Below are positions 12,954 to 25,091 of a stretch of 64,000 nucleotides of DNA, one piece after another. Below the pieces are notes generated by a model. It had not been told where the DNA came from, ran no database searches, and worked only from the letters and a program-made list of their open reading frames with translations. The translations under genes and the position numbers were made by a program. Within the stretch, counting starts at the first letter, position 1, and each line of letters starts with the position of its first letter. Source of the stretch: Microthyrium microscopicum (lineage: Eukaryota; Ascomycota; Dothideomycetes; Microthyriales; Microthyriaceae); contig MU004230.1 of the NCBI GenBank assembly GCA_010405405.1, positions 1,881,744 to 1,945,743 on the forward strand, written 5' to 3'.

Positions 12954-13948
12954 ATGCCGTCCAAGCTATCATCACTGAACAAGCAGAACCTCCTGCTTGA
13001 ATTGTACGTCTTGGCTACTTGTATAATGGTGATCTATTTCTTGCTAAACTACTGTTAGTGCCAGTCTTCAGCACGCGTGTCCAGAAGGCGTCTTTGTAAC
13101 CATAACGCCAGGCAACCCAACATTATGGGCAGGAGTTCTTTTTGCTCGCAAAGGTAATGTGAAAGCAAGGCGTCTACATAGTATTCATGGATTGATCATT
13201 ATCAGGTCCATACATGCCGTCTATTCTGCGATTTCAAATCTCATTTCCCGCCCAATTTCCATCTCAGCCTCCACTGGTCACCTTCTCCTCAGAGATCTTC
13301 CACCCCTTACTCACACCTCTAAGCACTTATACATACACTACCAGTGCCACTGATACGGAGACCGTGAGCGCATCTGACCAGGAAAGGCTTCCCCCAGGCG
13401 GCTTTAGTCTTCGGCATGGATTCCCTCAATGGTTCAAACAGGCACGTGAATCATCTGGAGCCAAATCTCCTACTGGCCTTATCACTGGAAGCTCAGCCGC
13501 ATCTACTGTAACAGTCTACGAAATTCTTGAATACCTTAAGCTCGCTTTCAACGAGGAGTCCTTCTTGGACTCAATTCCTCTTGAAGCGGCGGCCAACCCC
13601 GGCGCATATCACGCATGGAACGCCCATCAGGCCCGCAAATCTAGTCGAGCCGTCTCGCCCCAGTCCGGTCCATCTAGCAAACGAAGTAGCGGTATTGAGA
13701 ATATGTCAGGGACCTTGAGTGGTGACAATGAATCTGCTGCTGCTACCAACAGAGGACGTAAGCCGGGCCAATGGAACTGGGAGGGTGTATGGGAGGATCG
13801 CGTAAAAAGAGGAATACAGTCCACCGTCGCAGAACAGGTTCTATTCGGAAGCTCGAGCGCGGCGGATGAACTCATCAGATTCTCCAGTCTGGATCCGGAT
13901 CAGCTTGGTGCTATTCTACAGGAGATGGGGAAGGACCGGGCAATATGA
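12954..13948 (+). CDS. UBC-like (UEV) protein, AKTIP/FTS-like
   Basis: Predicted catalytically inactive E2-fold protein of 295 aa. Exons are 12954-13003, 13059-13153 and 13206-13948 (introns 55 and 52 bp). The UBC core is visible as LWAGVLFARKGPYMPSILRF, ISFPAQFPSQPPLVTF and IFHPLLTPLSTYTY. In a true E2 the last segment would read HPN and lead to the active Cys; neither is present, so conjugation activity is unlikely. The C-terminal half holds a low-complexity Ser-rich stretch and a final helix. Fungal members of this group include the FtsA partner of HookA and FhipA, which couples early endosomes to dynein. The assignment to that complex rests on family resemblance only. Confidence 0.75.
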
Positions 13949-14306
13949 TCACGAGCTTCAAGACCATCAAATTCTACTTAGAAAGCGCTCGGCTCAGTCG
14001 ACTGAATTTGTGCAAGGTGTAGTGTATGCTTCAGCCCATCGCACTTGACAAGGTGGCCATCTGAGGCGATGGAGGAAAGCATGCTCCAAGTGCATCTTGT
14101 TAACGTGGCGATCCTGCCTACCTGAGTAGAAACCCATCAACAATCACTACTCCAAAGATGAACAACATGGCATCCTCAAACTATCAGATATCCATCAACG
14201 TCCCGGAGACCAGTTTGTTTATCGGATCTTTGCATTTTAGAGTAACTCGCCCGATATGTTTATGTCTTGGGGCAGTATATCATCCGGACAATTGGCGGCT
14301 CCCACC
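13949..14306. other. intergenic region, promoter of the vWA-like gene
   Basis: No gene is supported. In-frame ATGs at 14256 and 14262 could extend the next gene, but the ATG at 14307 has the stronger context. Confidence 0.35.
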
Positions 14307-17300
14307 ATGTCGCGCTCCAAGAAGCCATCTGCTTCCCCTTTGAGAATCCGCAAAACTAGGGAGAATCTCAACGCTCCCAACCAAGTGGGGCCTTCCAAAA
14401 GCAGAAAGACTTTCACCAAAAAAGAAAATGAATCGTCACACTCAATATTCTCCATCCCGCCTCTTTATTCTGCACCTCTTCCACCACTCTATACACCAAG
14501 CGAAAACTCATCCTCTGTGACCATCACCAAAGCCAAGAGCACAATGTGAGATCGCCTCTATTCCTTATGAGCTGAGCTAACTAGTTATCCAGGGACGGAT
14601 TTGCCGTTGGATTCATGACCGCCGCCAGCCGCGATGCTGCTGAGAAAAGAGCTCGCTACAAACCTGCGGCCGAGCCTGCTGCTCGACCACAATCAGAACC
14701 CGCTGTTCAGCGCTCGATGTCGGATGGCCAACAGAAGGATGAAAGCCTCCGTCGTCGAGTAGTCACACAAGTCAAAGCTAAATTGCGCAAGCCGAGCAAG
14801 AAGGTATGTCAAGTCTTCGCTCACCCTAACCTGGTTACCAAGGAGACGCTGCTACTGTCCCTCTCGGCTCTAGCAATGCTTACTATTCCTCCTTGCACCT
14901 CCATAACGACGGCTTCAGAGGCATATTTTAGCTAACAATAATAGGACCATATTGATAAGACCTCAGAATCTCTATTACCGGAACCGCAATCCCCAGCACC
15001 GGTCCAAGAATCACAGTCTGACGTGCCTGTCCACGAACGTCAACCTGAAGCACCGGTCCAACTACATTCAGTTGCTTCTGACTGGGCCACCATCGCAAGC
15101 ACTACAGATTCACGCGGTGCAGTGGAAGACTCTATCGTTGCTTCCAGCCAATATTCTATGGATGAGTCCGTTGGCAGTAGCATCCTCGATCTGCGACATG
15201 TCTCTTATGACAGCATGACGGCTGCTCCAGATATCGCCAACGTCTTACAGAATCGAAAGCCCAGAACTTCCGTGGCAATTAGCGACGAAGCTTTTCCATC
15301 ACACTCTGATTCTTCCCACAACAGTATGCATCCTAGTGCATTTAGCAGCGATGCTTTGTCCGGTCAGGCGCAAACAACTGCTCATACGAGCATTTTTGAT
15401 TCTCCATCGCGTCGAATGGGTGGATATGAGTCTCAAGCACACCCCTCAGCTTCCTATGAGCCTCCTACACTGACACTGAGCGCTTCTCTTTCTGTCTCTG
15501 CAGACATGGAGTCTTTAGAATCTTCACACGAAAACCGAAATGCTTAGTTGGCAATTCAAATTCGTGGTGAAGTGAAGAATCAGTCGGAAGATGAGAAATC
15601 TTCCCAGGTTGTTCCCTTTAACGCTCCTAGCTTAGCAGTGGCTATTGTTCTGGACAACTCGTACGTCCTCCCCTGTTTAATCCATCAATATACTAATGAT
15701 TGATAGTGCATTCGCATCTCCAATTTTCCTGCAGCAGGCAACTGAGCAAATCTTGAGAATCGCAAGTCTTCTACGCGGTCGTGCCGATCAATTTGGAATT
15801 TATGCCACTGTTACTGCTGGAGATGGAAACTCTTTGATGGAGCATGAGGTGTGCCCGCTGGGCACTCCCGCGCTTGGCCCCATTCGCCGTGAGCTTCATG
15901 CTCTTAGTTGTCTGGATGTTTCGAGTCGTCACTATCCTAAGATAGGTGGTGCTGTTACACAAGCGTCTGACGCTCTGCGAGAGCTAGACTTTGCTCAACT
16001 CCATGAGACGCGAATTGCCAAGCGTGCCATAATAGTTATTGCTCCTCACTCTGTGGATTTTCAAGATGATGTCAGAGAGCTAGAAGGTGTTCAGCTTCAC
16101 TATTTGTCCCCTGGTATTATACCAAGTCGGTCAAAGTGTTCAAGTGCTTACAGATGGTTCATCAATTCGCCCTTTGCTCAAGGACGTCAGAAAGACGACA
16201 TCCAGAGCGATGCTGAGTGGAACAAGACCTTGGGTGCACTATTGTCGTCCGCTCGTCATGCTTCGAAATTGGGAGCGATTCAGAACGTCAATATCGAGCT
16301 CATTCCAGGCCCTGAGACGAAAATCATTGACAAGATTAGTGATCAGTCGCTCGATTGCCTGCTTCCCGGGCAGAGTATTACTCTTCTGGTCAACCTAGAA
16401 GTCGAATCGCTTCAGGAGTATGATGGTGGTCAGCCAGGACCCAAGAAGGCTCCCGGCCACGGCTTTACCATGTCCCGTGCTATCAACGACTTGGAAGTCA
16501 TGCTCGAGAAGGTCCTTCGCGAGCTCATTACCGTGAAGGTAACTTATCAGCACTCGCATTTCCATGGTCACACTATGAACATGGAGGAAACAACATGGAT
16601 TCGGCGTCCCGCTCGCACTTCACCAGAGTATGGTCCAAGGTAAGCTGCCGTGAATATACTCACTTTCGGGAACGTATGAACTAATCTATTGCAGTCGACG
16701 GTTCTCGCAGATGCTCAGTTCTACTCACCAAGCTCTAGCTGTGAGTCTTGCTTCCAAGCCACAAGCTTCCGAGAGCATTGCATCCCTTCAATTGTATTCT
16801 TCACATCTCATGGGCCTCGATGAAGGACTACTTGACCTCCTACATGATGAGTTGTGGTTTCAGCACAATGCAGACAGCACACAGTCTTTAGTGTCTCGAT
16901 TCGAGCGGCAATCCCTCTCTTACAATGGAAGCATGCTCCGCAAGCGTTCCCAGCTCGATGTTAGCAAGCTTCGAGGAAACTCCTTCCAAAGCATGGGAAA
17001 TTCTAGCCTCGAATTGCGCCGCTCTCGACTCGGTGATGGCACAAGAGGCACCATGCGATCGCCACTATTTCCTCCAGCTCCGACCTCTACGCCCTTGAGC
17101 CCACAATTTCCACACCGTCGCGAATTCAGCAGCCAGTCTGTTGACAGCAATGGCGAAGACCCAGCTCGCATGATCTGGCGCAATTTGCGACAAATGAGCA
17201 GAGGCAACGGCCCCGATACACCCCTTGAAGAAGACGAAGATCGCTTTGAAGAGCCGTGGATGAAAGAGAAGGTGGAAAAGGTGAAGCAGGAGGCTTTGCG

Positions 17301-17394
17301 TAACCGTCGAAGTATTGGTCAGGATACCTTGCGCAGCATGGCACGCTCGACTTTTGAGCGAGATGAATCAATGCCCAACATGCCTTTTGAGTAA
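14307..17394 (+). CDS. large vWA-like fungal protein with an in-frame TAG or unusual intron
   Basis: Predicted protein of about 914 aa. Exons are 14307-14545, 14593-14803, 14945-15660 (holding a stop, see below), 15707-16639 and 16695-17394. The first 330 residues are low-complexity and Ser/Pro-rich. A von Willebrand A-like segment follows: SLAVAIVLDNSAFASPIFLQ with a partial DxS metal site, the LLRGRADQFGIYAT helix and strand, and ETRIAKRAIIVIAP. Beta-rich and helical segments come next, then a charged tail (WMKEKVEKVKQEALRNRRS). The start at 14307 has the context cccaccATGtcg. In the third exon a TAG at 15545-15547 interrupts the frame. Removing 15494-15547 as a 54-bp intron (weak donor GTCTCT, acceptor CTTAG) keeps phase exactly. 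Otherwise the gene carries a nonsense change. Intron 14804-14944 is 141 bp and its limits are less sure. Confidence 0.65.
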
Positions 17395-18903
17395 GAAGTT
17401 CGAGATTCCACTCCATGTCAGCGAGAAGATTAATGTCAGCAAAAACTCATTGTCAACAAAAACAACATTGTTCGCGGAAAGATGAATGTCAGCGGAAAAA
17501 TTGATGCCAACGAAAAGACAGTGTCACCGATCAAACGAATGTCAGCGATGGATTAGTTAGACAATTGTAGTCAGGTTTGAAAAGGTCATTACTACCCCTT
17601 CTGGATATGGGGGTTGGGATGCATGGCTCTTACTCTAGAGTAGAGTATGTCGTCTCAACCAGAATTAAATCATTGTTGCATATTCCTCTAGGCCCATGCT
17701 ATAGCCATATCCGTCTAGCATTGTTATTGTCGAAATATCTTGCCTTTCTAAGGCGACCACGTACAGTATGTATCTTTGCTTGAGCTCAGCGACCTTCATG
17801 CCACGCCGATTTCAAGTTGAGGATACTACTAGCATGTATAATCGATACCCCACTGGATAACTCGATCCACCTCTGCGATGCAATGCACCCTTTGGAGCTG
17901 AAGTGGTAGATCTGATTCAGTCTTCAGTCTTGCAGAACGGCTGCAGAGTACTTTGCCATGGCCCACGAAGAGGAAGAATATGCGTCTATCCAGCGTGCCA
18001 TATTCATCAGGCAATAACAATTTCGGAATATTCAATTAGCTGAGTCAAATGGACGTGGCAGTATGTGCATATGTAAATCCAATCAGATTGTGGAGCTAAT
18101 GCAATACGGGCTCTTGACTGTATTTTTAGCTGCACGACAACGGCCTTGGTGGAGTGCCGAAACGGTGGCGTCCATCTCCCCATCTGAACCTGATATCGGC
18201 ATTGCGGCAATATTTCAACCCCTTGAGGCTGGAATTATTTCTAACAAAAGTCACAATGTAGAGCAGTGGTTCAAGTGTCATTGAGATCGTACACGTAAAG
18301 TGAAACACGGCAGGAGATGACCATCGATGATCTTGCCAGTGTTCGAATTGAAGATATCAATAGGTATGCTTTTGACTTCATCAAAAGAGCAAGGCTAGGA
18401 TCGCAAAATGGACGCTACTGCTCCTTCTGCAGATTGCAGCTATCACGCTCGACCGAAATACGAACAATTCCGCAAAGATATTGTGCCTTGCCTGCGAGAT
18501 ATCGTATGGTGGGAGTTTAGTCCGAACCTGGCTATGCTAGATTCGTCTTTTTCAACTATCAGAGGCTCCAACCACCTGCACAACGCCAACAACCCGCCAG
18601 TCAGATGGCGATCTGGGTCTAAATGTCCTTGCCTTGGAGGAAGTCGACTTGAATATGCGTACCGCCTCCACCATGATAAACTTATGCCGGTGTCTTGCCC
18701 GTTCACGCCTGGACTGGACCCTGCAGGCTGAATCAAAAGTCACTGGTATTCCATGTGGAGCTAGATAATCTACAGAAAACTATGGTCGTCTTCTTTTCTC
18801 ACTAGCAAATGTTTTGCTGGTTGGCGATTGACAGCAGGAATACAGCAATTCACGAATAAGTACGGTGCAATAATAACAAGAGTAACTTCAACGTCAACCG
18901 ACC
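17395..18903. other. intergenic region of 1.5 kb
   Basis: No gene could be supported. A degenerate 18-bp tandem repeat lies right after the vWA-like gene (17417-17554). Open frames around 18317-18731 on both strands are short and match nothing I recognise. The last few hundred bases are the promoter of the DUF3433 gene. Confidence 0.4.
17417..17554 (+). repeat. degenerate 18-bp minisatellite, about eight units
   Basis: Units begin gtcagcg or close variants and run 17-18 bp, ending in -aat, -att or -gat. Starts fall at about 17417, 17435, 17452, 17470, 17488, 17506, 17523 and 17541. The array begins 20 bp past the stop of the vWA-like gene, so it lies in its 3' UTR. Most units are a multiple of three long. 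Confidence 0.7.
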
Positions 18904-21900
18904 ATGCAGCAACACTTCGTGCAACGGAAGTCTCTTCCGCAAGAGCATCAGAGGTTGTCTCTTATTGAAGAGCGGGCTGGATCTCCTGAGGTAGTGGATC
19001 AAACTGCGCCTATGATGAACAATAGATACTCTCAAAGAAGGGGCTCCAGGCATACAACAAGTACAGGAAGTGGCATATCTACGCTCACTACAACACCAGA
19101 AGGTTCAAATACACCAAATACGCGACCAATAAGTCAATATTATGATCTTCCACCGATACTTCCACCAGTCGATTTCCACAATGGTCGCGCATCTGGAGGA
19201 ATTCAGCGGCCAGTCTCTCCAGAATTCGCGGATATCGAAGTGTTGAATCCTCCACCCCCAATTATAGATCCCGCATATTCGCATCGTAGATCTACTTCTG
19301 GAGGCAACCATAACCATCGATCATGGCAATCTTACAACTCCATTCCCTTGTCTGGGCGAGGCAGCCCCAACAATGGACGAGGGTCACCCTACACTGGAAG
19401 AGGAACGTCGATAACTGGCTCAGGCACACCAGTAAGAGATGGCAGCCCCGGGACGGACCGTGGATCAAGAGTATCAAGCAACATCAACGTGTCTGTCAGT
19501 GTCTCCTCTCATACCCAGCTGGTCAACACAACAGGGTCAGAAAAGCGAAAGATGCACCCGCTTTCGCGGAAGATATCGCGCCCATTTTCAAGGGGCAGAC
19601 TCTCAGGAAGTCGTGGCCGACTTTCGCTTCGTGGATCTGAAGCTGGGCATTCCAAGAAGCTTTGGACTCCTTGGTCGCTTCATATTATTCTGCTTGGTCT
19701 CATAATGTGTTTTCTGGTGGCTACGATTGCAGTTCTTGAGGTAATCAACCACAAGTCACAAAAACAAAGTGGATTCGCTACGGACAAAAGCAAGCCATAC
19801 CTTTGGACATTTATACCACCGGCTAGTATGTATCCAAAATGTTACTCGTAGACTTCTGTCGCTAACTTGAACTGCAGTTTTCACGCTTTTGCTCATTGCA
19901 TGGAACAGAGTAGAATATCGAACGAAGCAACTCATTCCCTGGAAGTACATGTACAAAGGCTCTACCCACGCAGATTCTAGCGTTCTCCTGGATTACGTTT
20001 CTCCGCTCAATATAACAGCGCTTTGGAGAGCTGTTGGAATGGGCCATCTTCCAATTACTCTTGTAGTAGCTGGCAACCTGTTGATCAAGTTACTGATCAT
20101 AGCCTCAACCTTTTTATGGGGTTTGAAATACGTCCAGGCTCAAGTCCAATCATCTGGTTCCTCGGGCTTGACCACAGCCAACTTGTTTGATGCAAGCAGA
20201 TTTTCATCAGGGTCAGTCGGCGGATTACCAGCCATGAATGCTCTATCCTCCTTGGCTATCGGCACGAATTACCCTGGTGTGAGCAATACAGACTACGCTG
20301 CATACCAATCAATAAGAGCGGACGGGACATACGGATCCATTTCGTCAACAGTCGATACGTTCCCGCCAAGTCTTAGTTGTCAGCAGGTTTCGCTCGGGGC
20401 AGTCAAGGATAATACAGATTCTTCATGTTCTGATCAGACATGTGCAGAAACAACATCCATTCAAGTTCTCAATGGCTGCCAGTCCAATTACACGATATCG
20501 ATACCAGGCTCGAGCAATACCCAAGGCATTCAGCGATTTGGACTTGTAGTACTAATCGATTGTTCAAGCGCTTCCAGTACCTTGGGAATCTTCACTGGAT
20601 ATTTGAGTCGCGAGACAAATGTTACATCAAAGCTGATCAACAGCACGTCTATCATCTGCTCACCAACATATCAGGTTGGCAAAGCGGCCATCACTTTGAA
20701 CTCAGCTGGTTCCCTTACTGCGTACACACCCAGCACTTCTACCTCGGCGCTCACTGGTCTCAACTCCGGGGCATTTCTCAAGGGTGTCTACAACTCTGCG
20801 TTGCTCGGGAACTTTCCTTCACCAGCCCAGCTATCAACCACTTCGAGTACCTCTTCTCAGTTGAGCTGGCCCAAATCACTTGGCAGCTTTACAGCAGCAG
20901 GACTAGCTCCCTTTTTGGTTCTTGCCGGCTACAGCTCACCAACGGCAAATTTCGAAACTGTTGGGGATCTCCAGTCTGCGTCAGTCAAGGCCCATAATAT
21001 GCTAGCTGCACATGTGGCAGCAAAGTATCTGCAAGTAGCGTCAACCAAAGCAACAACTGGAACTGTTACACAGTTTTCTGCCAGGGTTATAGCCGACCAA
21101 GTCGCTGTCAGAATCATAGATGTCGTTGTTCTTCTACTGATACTGATTGTAGCTGTTATAGCATTTGAACGGCCGACCAAAGTCACTTCAAGAGATACCA
21201 GCACAATCGGTGGTCTAGCGACTGTCTTGGCTCAAAGCCCAGAAACCGTTTCCATATTTCGTGGCACAGTCAATCTCTCCCAAAAGCAGCTACGCAATCG
21301 GATCGGATCTCGAAACTTTACATGCGGTGTTCAAGAAAGTAGCCCTCCAGCATATACCATTCGGTCTACGGCCAGTGATCAAGAAGCTTCAATTACTGGG
21401 AGCTTTGAACCAGCAACTTTCGGAGCGCCGAAAGTTTGGTGGGATCCTCTTAAGGACTGGTATCGTATTGCTGTGATAATTGTTGGGTTCCTCTTCATCA
21501 TGGCTCTCGAATTCATGAGTCAATCATCACGTAAACATGGTGGTTTTGGTCAACTTGGAACCTCAGGCGGTGTTCCTGCTATTGCGATATGCTTTCCTGC
21601 CTTTTTCCTAACTATACTCGGTGGCATTTTTGGCCTCATCGATCATTACACTCGTATTCTACAGCCATATCGCCAGCTCAAGACGAATCCAAGCACTGCT
21701 CCGCAAAGTATCTTCGTCAACTACCTTTCTCGGCCGGCTCTCGTGGCAATCTGGGACGCAATCATGCGAAAGCATATCGCAGTTATTCTTACAGCTTGTG
21801 TGTCGATAATAGCACCATTTCTCGTCATTGTCGTCGGCTCCTTGTTTGTAAATCAGCCTATGCAAGCCTCCTCCTCGGTCACAGGAATTAAGCTCCAGAC

Positions 21901-23182
21901 CATTTTCGACGCATCCAAAATTCCGAGTTTCAATCAAAGTGCTATTCCAATCATTTCCAATCTTCCGAACAACCGCTCGACATCTCCAGCCTGGACCTAT
22001 GACACATATGCCATTGATCAAATCGCACTTCCCTCTGGCTTTGCCCCAAGTGCTGATGGTACAAGCTCGTCCACTGGGCCGTTTTCTACGATGAACATCG
22101 TAGTTCCAGCGCTACAAGCACATCTCAACTGCACCCCTGCGTCTTCCTCAGATGTTCTTATCACAGTCACTCCGCCCAACTTTGGCACAACTGGAGTCCA
22201 GCGAATCATTTCTGTTCCAGTCCCAACTGGTTGTGGTACTCCATGTTCAAACGAAACTTTCTCGAGTACTTGCGATGGAAAGACACGCTGGGAAGGAGCT
22301 TCAACGACGCAAATGTTCACCGACTTTGCATCATTGGCCGCAGTAGGAGGTCTTACCTTTGCGAATGTTGCCGATATGGGAACCAACTCTACGTCCTGTC
22401 CGCGCTTCAATTTACTATGGGGCAAGAACTCGGCCGACGGTACATTACTCGAAGACTTTACAGTATACAACTGCTATCCATATACCAACAGTCTCTCGGT
22501 CAATGCCACGATTCAAGTTCCCGGCTACACCGTCACAAGTGCCTCACCATCCAGCAACAGCAATACATCTGTCTTTACAGATTCTCCAAAAGCCATCATA
22601 AACCCTAACACGATGTTCCCCAAATACAGCTCAAGCAGCATAGCACCTTGGTTTGGTGCTATCATTGACTCCGGTGATATCGCATCATCCGATCTCACGA
22701 CCACAACTAGCAGTCAAAAGATCATTTCCGCGATGGACGCCATGTACGGTCGCGTAACAGCACAAAACTTTAACTTGAACCGCCGATCCACAGCAAGCTC
22801 AAACGAAGCACAACTGAATGGCACCATTTCAAGTGCGTACGGAATGCGTCTGACGCAAGACACCACAATCACAAGAGTCCTAGAGGTAATGATTGCAATA
22901 ATGATCATTCTCACAGGAGCCTCTTTTGCTTTCATGGACGGACGAAAGCTCGTCCCAAACAATCCATGTAGTATTGCCGGAATGGCGTCTCTCATTGCAG
23001 ACTCTGAATTGGTAAAGTCAGAACTGGTTCCACCAGGTAGCGAATGGCTTAGCGATAGGGAACTTCGAAGACAAGGCGTATTTGAAGGATATATGTTTAG
23101 TATGGGCATGTGGGGACATGCAGTGGAAAAATCAGAGAGTGTGTTTGGTATCAATATTGGCCAGGCTGAGAAAGTGGACTGA
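18904..23182 (+). CDS. DUF3433-type large fungal membrane protein
   Basis: Predicted multi-pass membrane protein of 1408 aa, function unknown. Exons are 18904-19825 and 19878-23182, joined by a 52-bp intron in phase. The first 255 or so residues are cytosolic-looking, Ser/Gly-rich, with a GRGSPNNGRGSPYTGRGTS-type imperfect repeat. The membrane part has a duplicated layout: spans near LHIILLGLIMCFLVATIAVL, TFIPPAIFTLLLIAW and LLIKLLIIASTFLWGL; a long extracytoplasmic region rich in N-x-S/T sites and cysteines; spans AVRIIDVVVLLLILIVAVI, WYRIAVIIVGFLFIMALEF, ICFPAFFLTILGGIFGLI and HIAVILTACVSIIAPFLVI; a second extracytoplasmic region; and a final span EVMIAIMIILTGASFAFM. This repeated pattern is typical of the fungal DUF3433 family. 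Confidence 0.85.
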
Positions 23183-23519
23183 TGTAATGTTTAAAGATTA
23201 ACGACTATTTAATTTCTTTTCTATTTTGTCTTTCCATACTACGTTCTAAAGAGTACAATATGATACCTGATTCAAGCCTGACTTGTCTACGTCAATGAAT
23301 ATTTACATATTTTTGGATATTATACACAATTTGGTCTATAATTTAACCTATTACTCAAAGCAACTGCTACCCAATCGCTTGAGAGAATTTATGCCTGTGA
23401 TTATTCGCGAAGATCTGGGTTTCATTGAGTTCCTGCTTCCTCCCGTGCATCATACTCTATCAACAAACCGTTCACTCTATTGCAGGCCACTTTCTATAAT
23501 ACTCTGAGACTCTTAGACC
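23183..23519. other. intergenic, AT-rich
   Basis: The 3' region of the DUF3433 gene and the promoter of the ankyrin-like gene; nothing further seen. Confidence 0.35.
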
Positions 23520-24182
23520 ATGGATCTACAGAATCAGCAATCCACCCAACGCACCTCTCTCAGATATGACGCCGCCCTAAGAGCCTGTCGAGACGGTGAT
23601 CTCTCCACAGTCCAAAAACTTATCAACGAAGCTCAGCTTTTCAAGGATCCCAAATCTCTGCGCAAAGCCTGCGAAAACGGAACATGGGGAACGGGAGTCA
23701 AGAGCAGCAATGTCGCAAATGATAACGAATCGGCTTACGATACCACCGACTCGATACGCTTGCATACTATGCTTCAGACCGCAACTACTAGAAGTCATAC
23801 ACGCATTGTCGTCTATTTACTGGATCAGTTCCCGGCTCGTGGATTGCACATTGCGGAGTGGGAGGTTGTGGTAAATGCCTTGGGAAGTGGCAGTATGGAG
23901 ATGCTGACACCATTTCTGGCCGTGGATCCGGATATTGTGCACTGGGTAGACGATCGACTGGGTGGGACGGTGTTTGGCGTCATCAATCGCTTGGTGGAGG
24001 AGTGGGAGAAGAAGAAGGCTCTATTTGAGCTACTGGTTGATCATGGCGCGGATCTAAATATGCTCTGGAGAGGGAGCAGCGTCCTGGACGAGGCACTCGA
24101 TGAAGACTGTCAAGATACCATTGAGTGGATGATTGCACATGGAGCAAAGCGGAGCTATGATATGGGCACAGTAGAGTCATAA
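23520..24182 (+). CDS. small ankyrin-repeat-like protein
   Basis: Single-exon gene of 220 aa starting at the ATG in accATGg. Helix-turn-helix units of ankyrin type are recognisable: LRYDAALRACRDGDLSTVQKLINE near residues 14-37, a central HTMLQTATTRSHTRIVVYLLDQ unit and ALFELLVDHGADLNMLWRGSSVLDEAL near the C-terminus, followed by DTIEWMIAHGAKRSY. The repeats are degenerate. Such proteins act as protein-binding scaffolds; no partner can be inferred. It converges with the Dsc2 gene, with about 90 bp between the stop codons. Confidence 0.7.
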   Translation: MDLQNQQSTQRTSLRYDAALRACRDGDLSTVQKLINEAQLFKDPKSLRKACENGTWGTGVKSSNVANDNESAYDTTDSIRLHTMLQTATTRSHTRIVVYLLDQFPARGLHIAEWEVVVNALGSGSMEMLTPFLAVDPDIVHWVDDRLGGTVFGVINRLVEEWEKKKALFELLVDHGADLNMLWRGSSVLDEALDEDCQDTIEWMIAHGAKRSYDMGTVES

Positions 24183-24274
24183 TCGCAGTGTGTAGGAGGC
24201 CTGCTCGTATCCCTGAAGGATAAATCTAATAGTCATACACGTGTGGGCACTTCCACAACCTCATATCATACAGT

Positions 24275-25091
24275 TCAAGGTCTTCGTGCCCTGGGACTTT
24301 CAACACCCGTCGCAATAGCTTCTTCCGTTTCCTCCATGCGCCGGCGCAAAGCTTCAACTCTTCTCGCATCTCTTCTGCTTCCTTGGCCAACCAGCCATCC
24401 TGGCACTCGCCAACTTGTGCCTGGAAGTATTTCGCTGCGGTACGCATTTCCAATTAACCAGCCTACAGCTGCCGGTAGAATTGCAGATGGGAACTGACTT
24501 AGCGCCAGCTGAAGGGGCAGGAAATAATTCGTTGACTTTGAGGACAACGTTATGGTCGCTGATGGAATTTGAGGAGGGTCTGGTGTTGGTGATGCAGTCC
24601 CAATTCGGTAGGTGTACATGGATGGAATAGCAGCTTGATACTGAGCGAGTATTGCGAATATCAAAGGAGTAGGTCCAGCGGGAAGATAGTTCAGGCGGCC
24701 AAAGGTCAATGGACGTAGTATGGCGAGGAGAAATGGTGGGAGAAGTAGCGAGAACGGTAGTGCGAGTAGTAAGAAGGACTGGAAGAAGTCAGTGAATCGC
24801 ATCTGGTACAATAGAATGTATACTCACAGCAAACTTCCTGCTCCCCCAGAGTCTCTCAATCACACGTAGATGGTAGAAAGTCATGGCAGCGAAGAGGACT
24901 TCTGTGGAATTGGTGTAGCAAGTCTGCCAGACAAGCAAGCGCCAGAACTGGCCCCATTGAGAGATCTGGGGTACGATCTGTAGGTAGAAGTAGTACTTGG
25001 TATCTGTTACGGATGCGAGGACTGAAGCTACAACAACCCAGAACACCAAGAGTTGTGAGACTGGTGCATTTGTAAAGCCTGAGGTCTGCAT
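24275..25091 (-). CDS. DSC2: DSC E3 ubiquitin ligase subunit 2 (rhomboid-like, UBAC2 family)
   Basis: Predicted Golgi/ER membrane subunit of the DSC ligase, which in fungi activates SREBP. Exons from the start are 24828-25091 and 24275-24778, giving 255 aa. The N-terminal rhomboid-like part reads SQWGQFWRLLVWQTCYTNSTEVLFAAMTFYHLRVIERLWGSRKFA, then hydrophobic spans including SFLLLALPFSLLLPPFLLA and GPTPLIFAILAQYQAAIP, and a last TM-like segment PSAILPAAVGWLIGNAYRSE. Rhomboid catalytic Ser/His are not apparent, as known for this pseudoprotease group. The C-terminus is a charged helix (RRVEALRRRMEETEEAI). I see no UBA domain in any frame before the neighbouring gene. The Met at 25091 precedes a typical N-terminus. 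Confidence 0.8.

Noticed and set aside
14256-14306. 17-residue N-terminal extension of the vWA-like protein
   Set aside because: The ATGs at 14256 and 14262 have poorer context than cccaccATG at 14307, and the extra residues look non-conserved in character; not excluded.
14804-14944. An extra coding exon inside the 141-bp intron of the vWA-like gene
   Set aside because: One frame reads plausibly (DAATVPLGSSNAYYSSLHLH), but it ends in TAG without any GT donor, so it cannot be joined to the next exon.
18317-18731. Open frames on both strands between the vWA-like and DUF3433 genes
   Set aside because: Short, overlapping and in different frames, with no recognisable motif.
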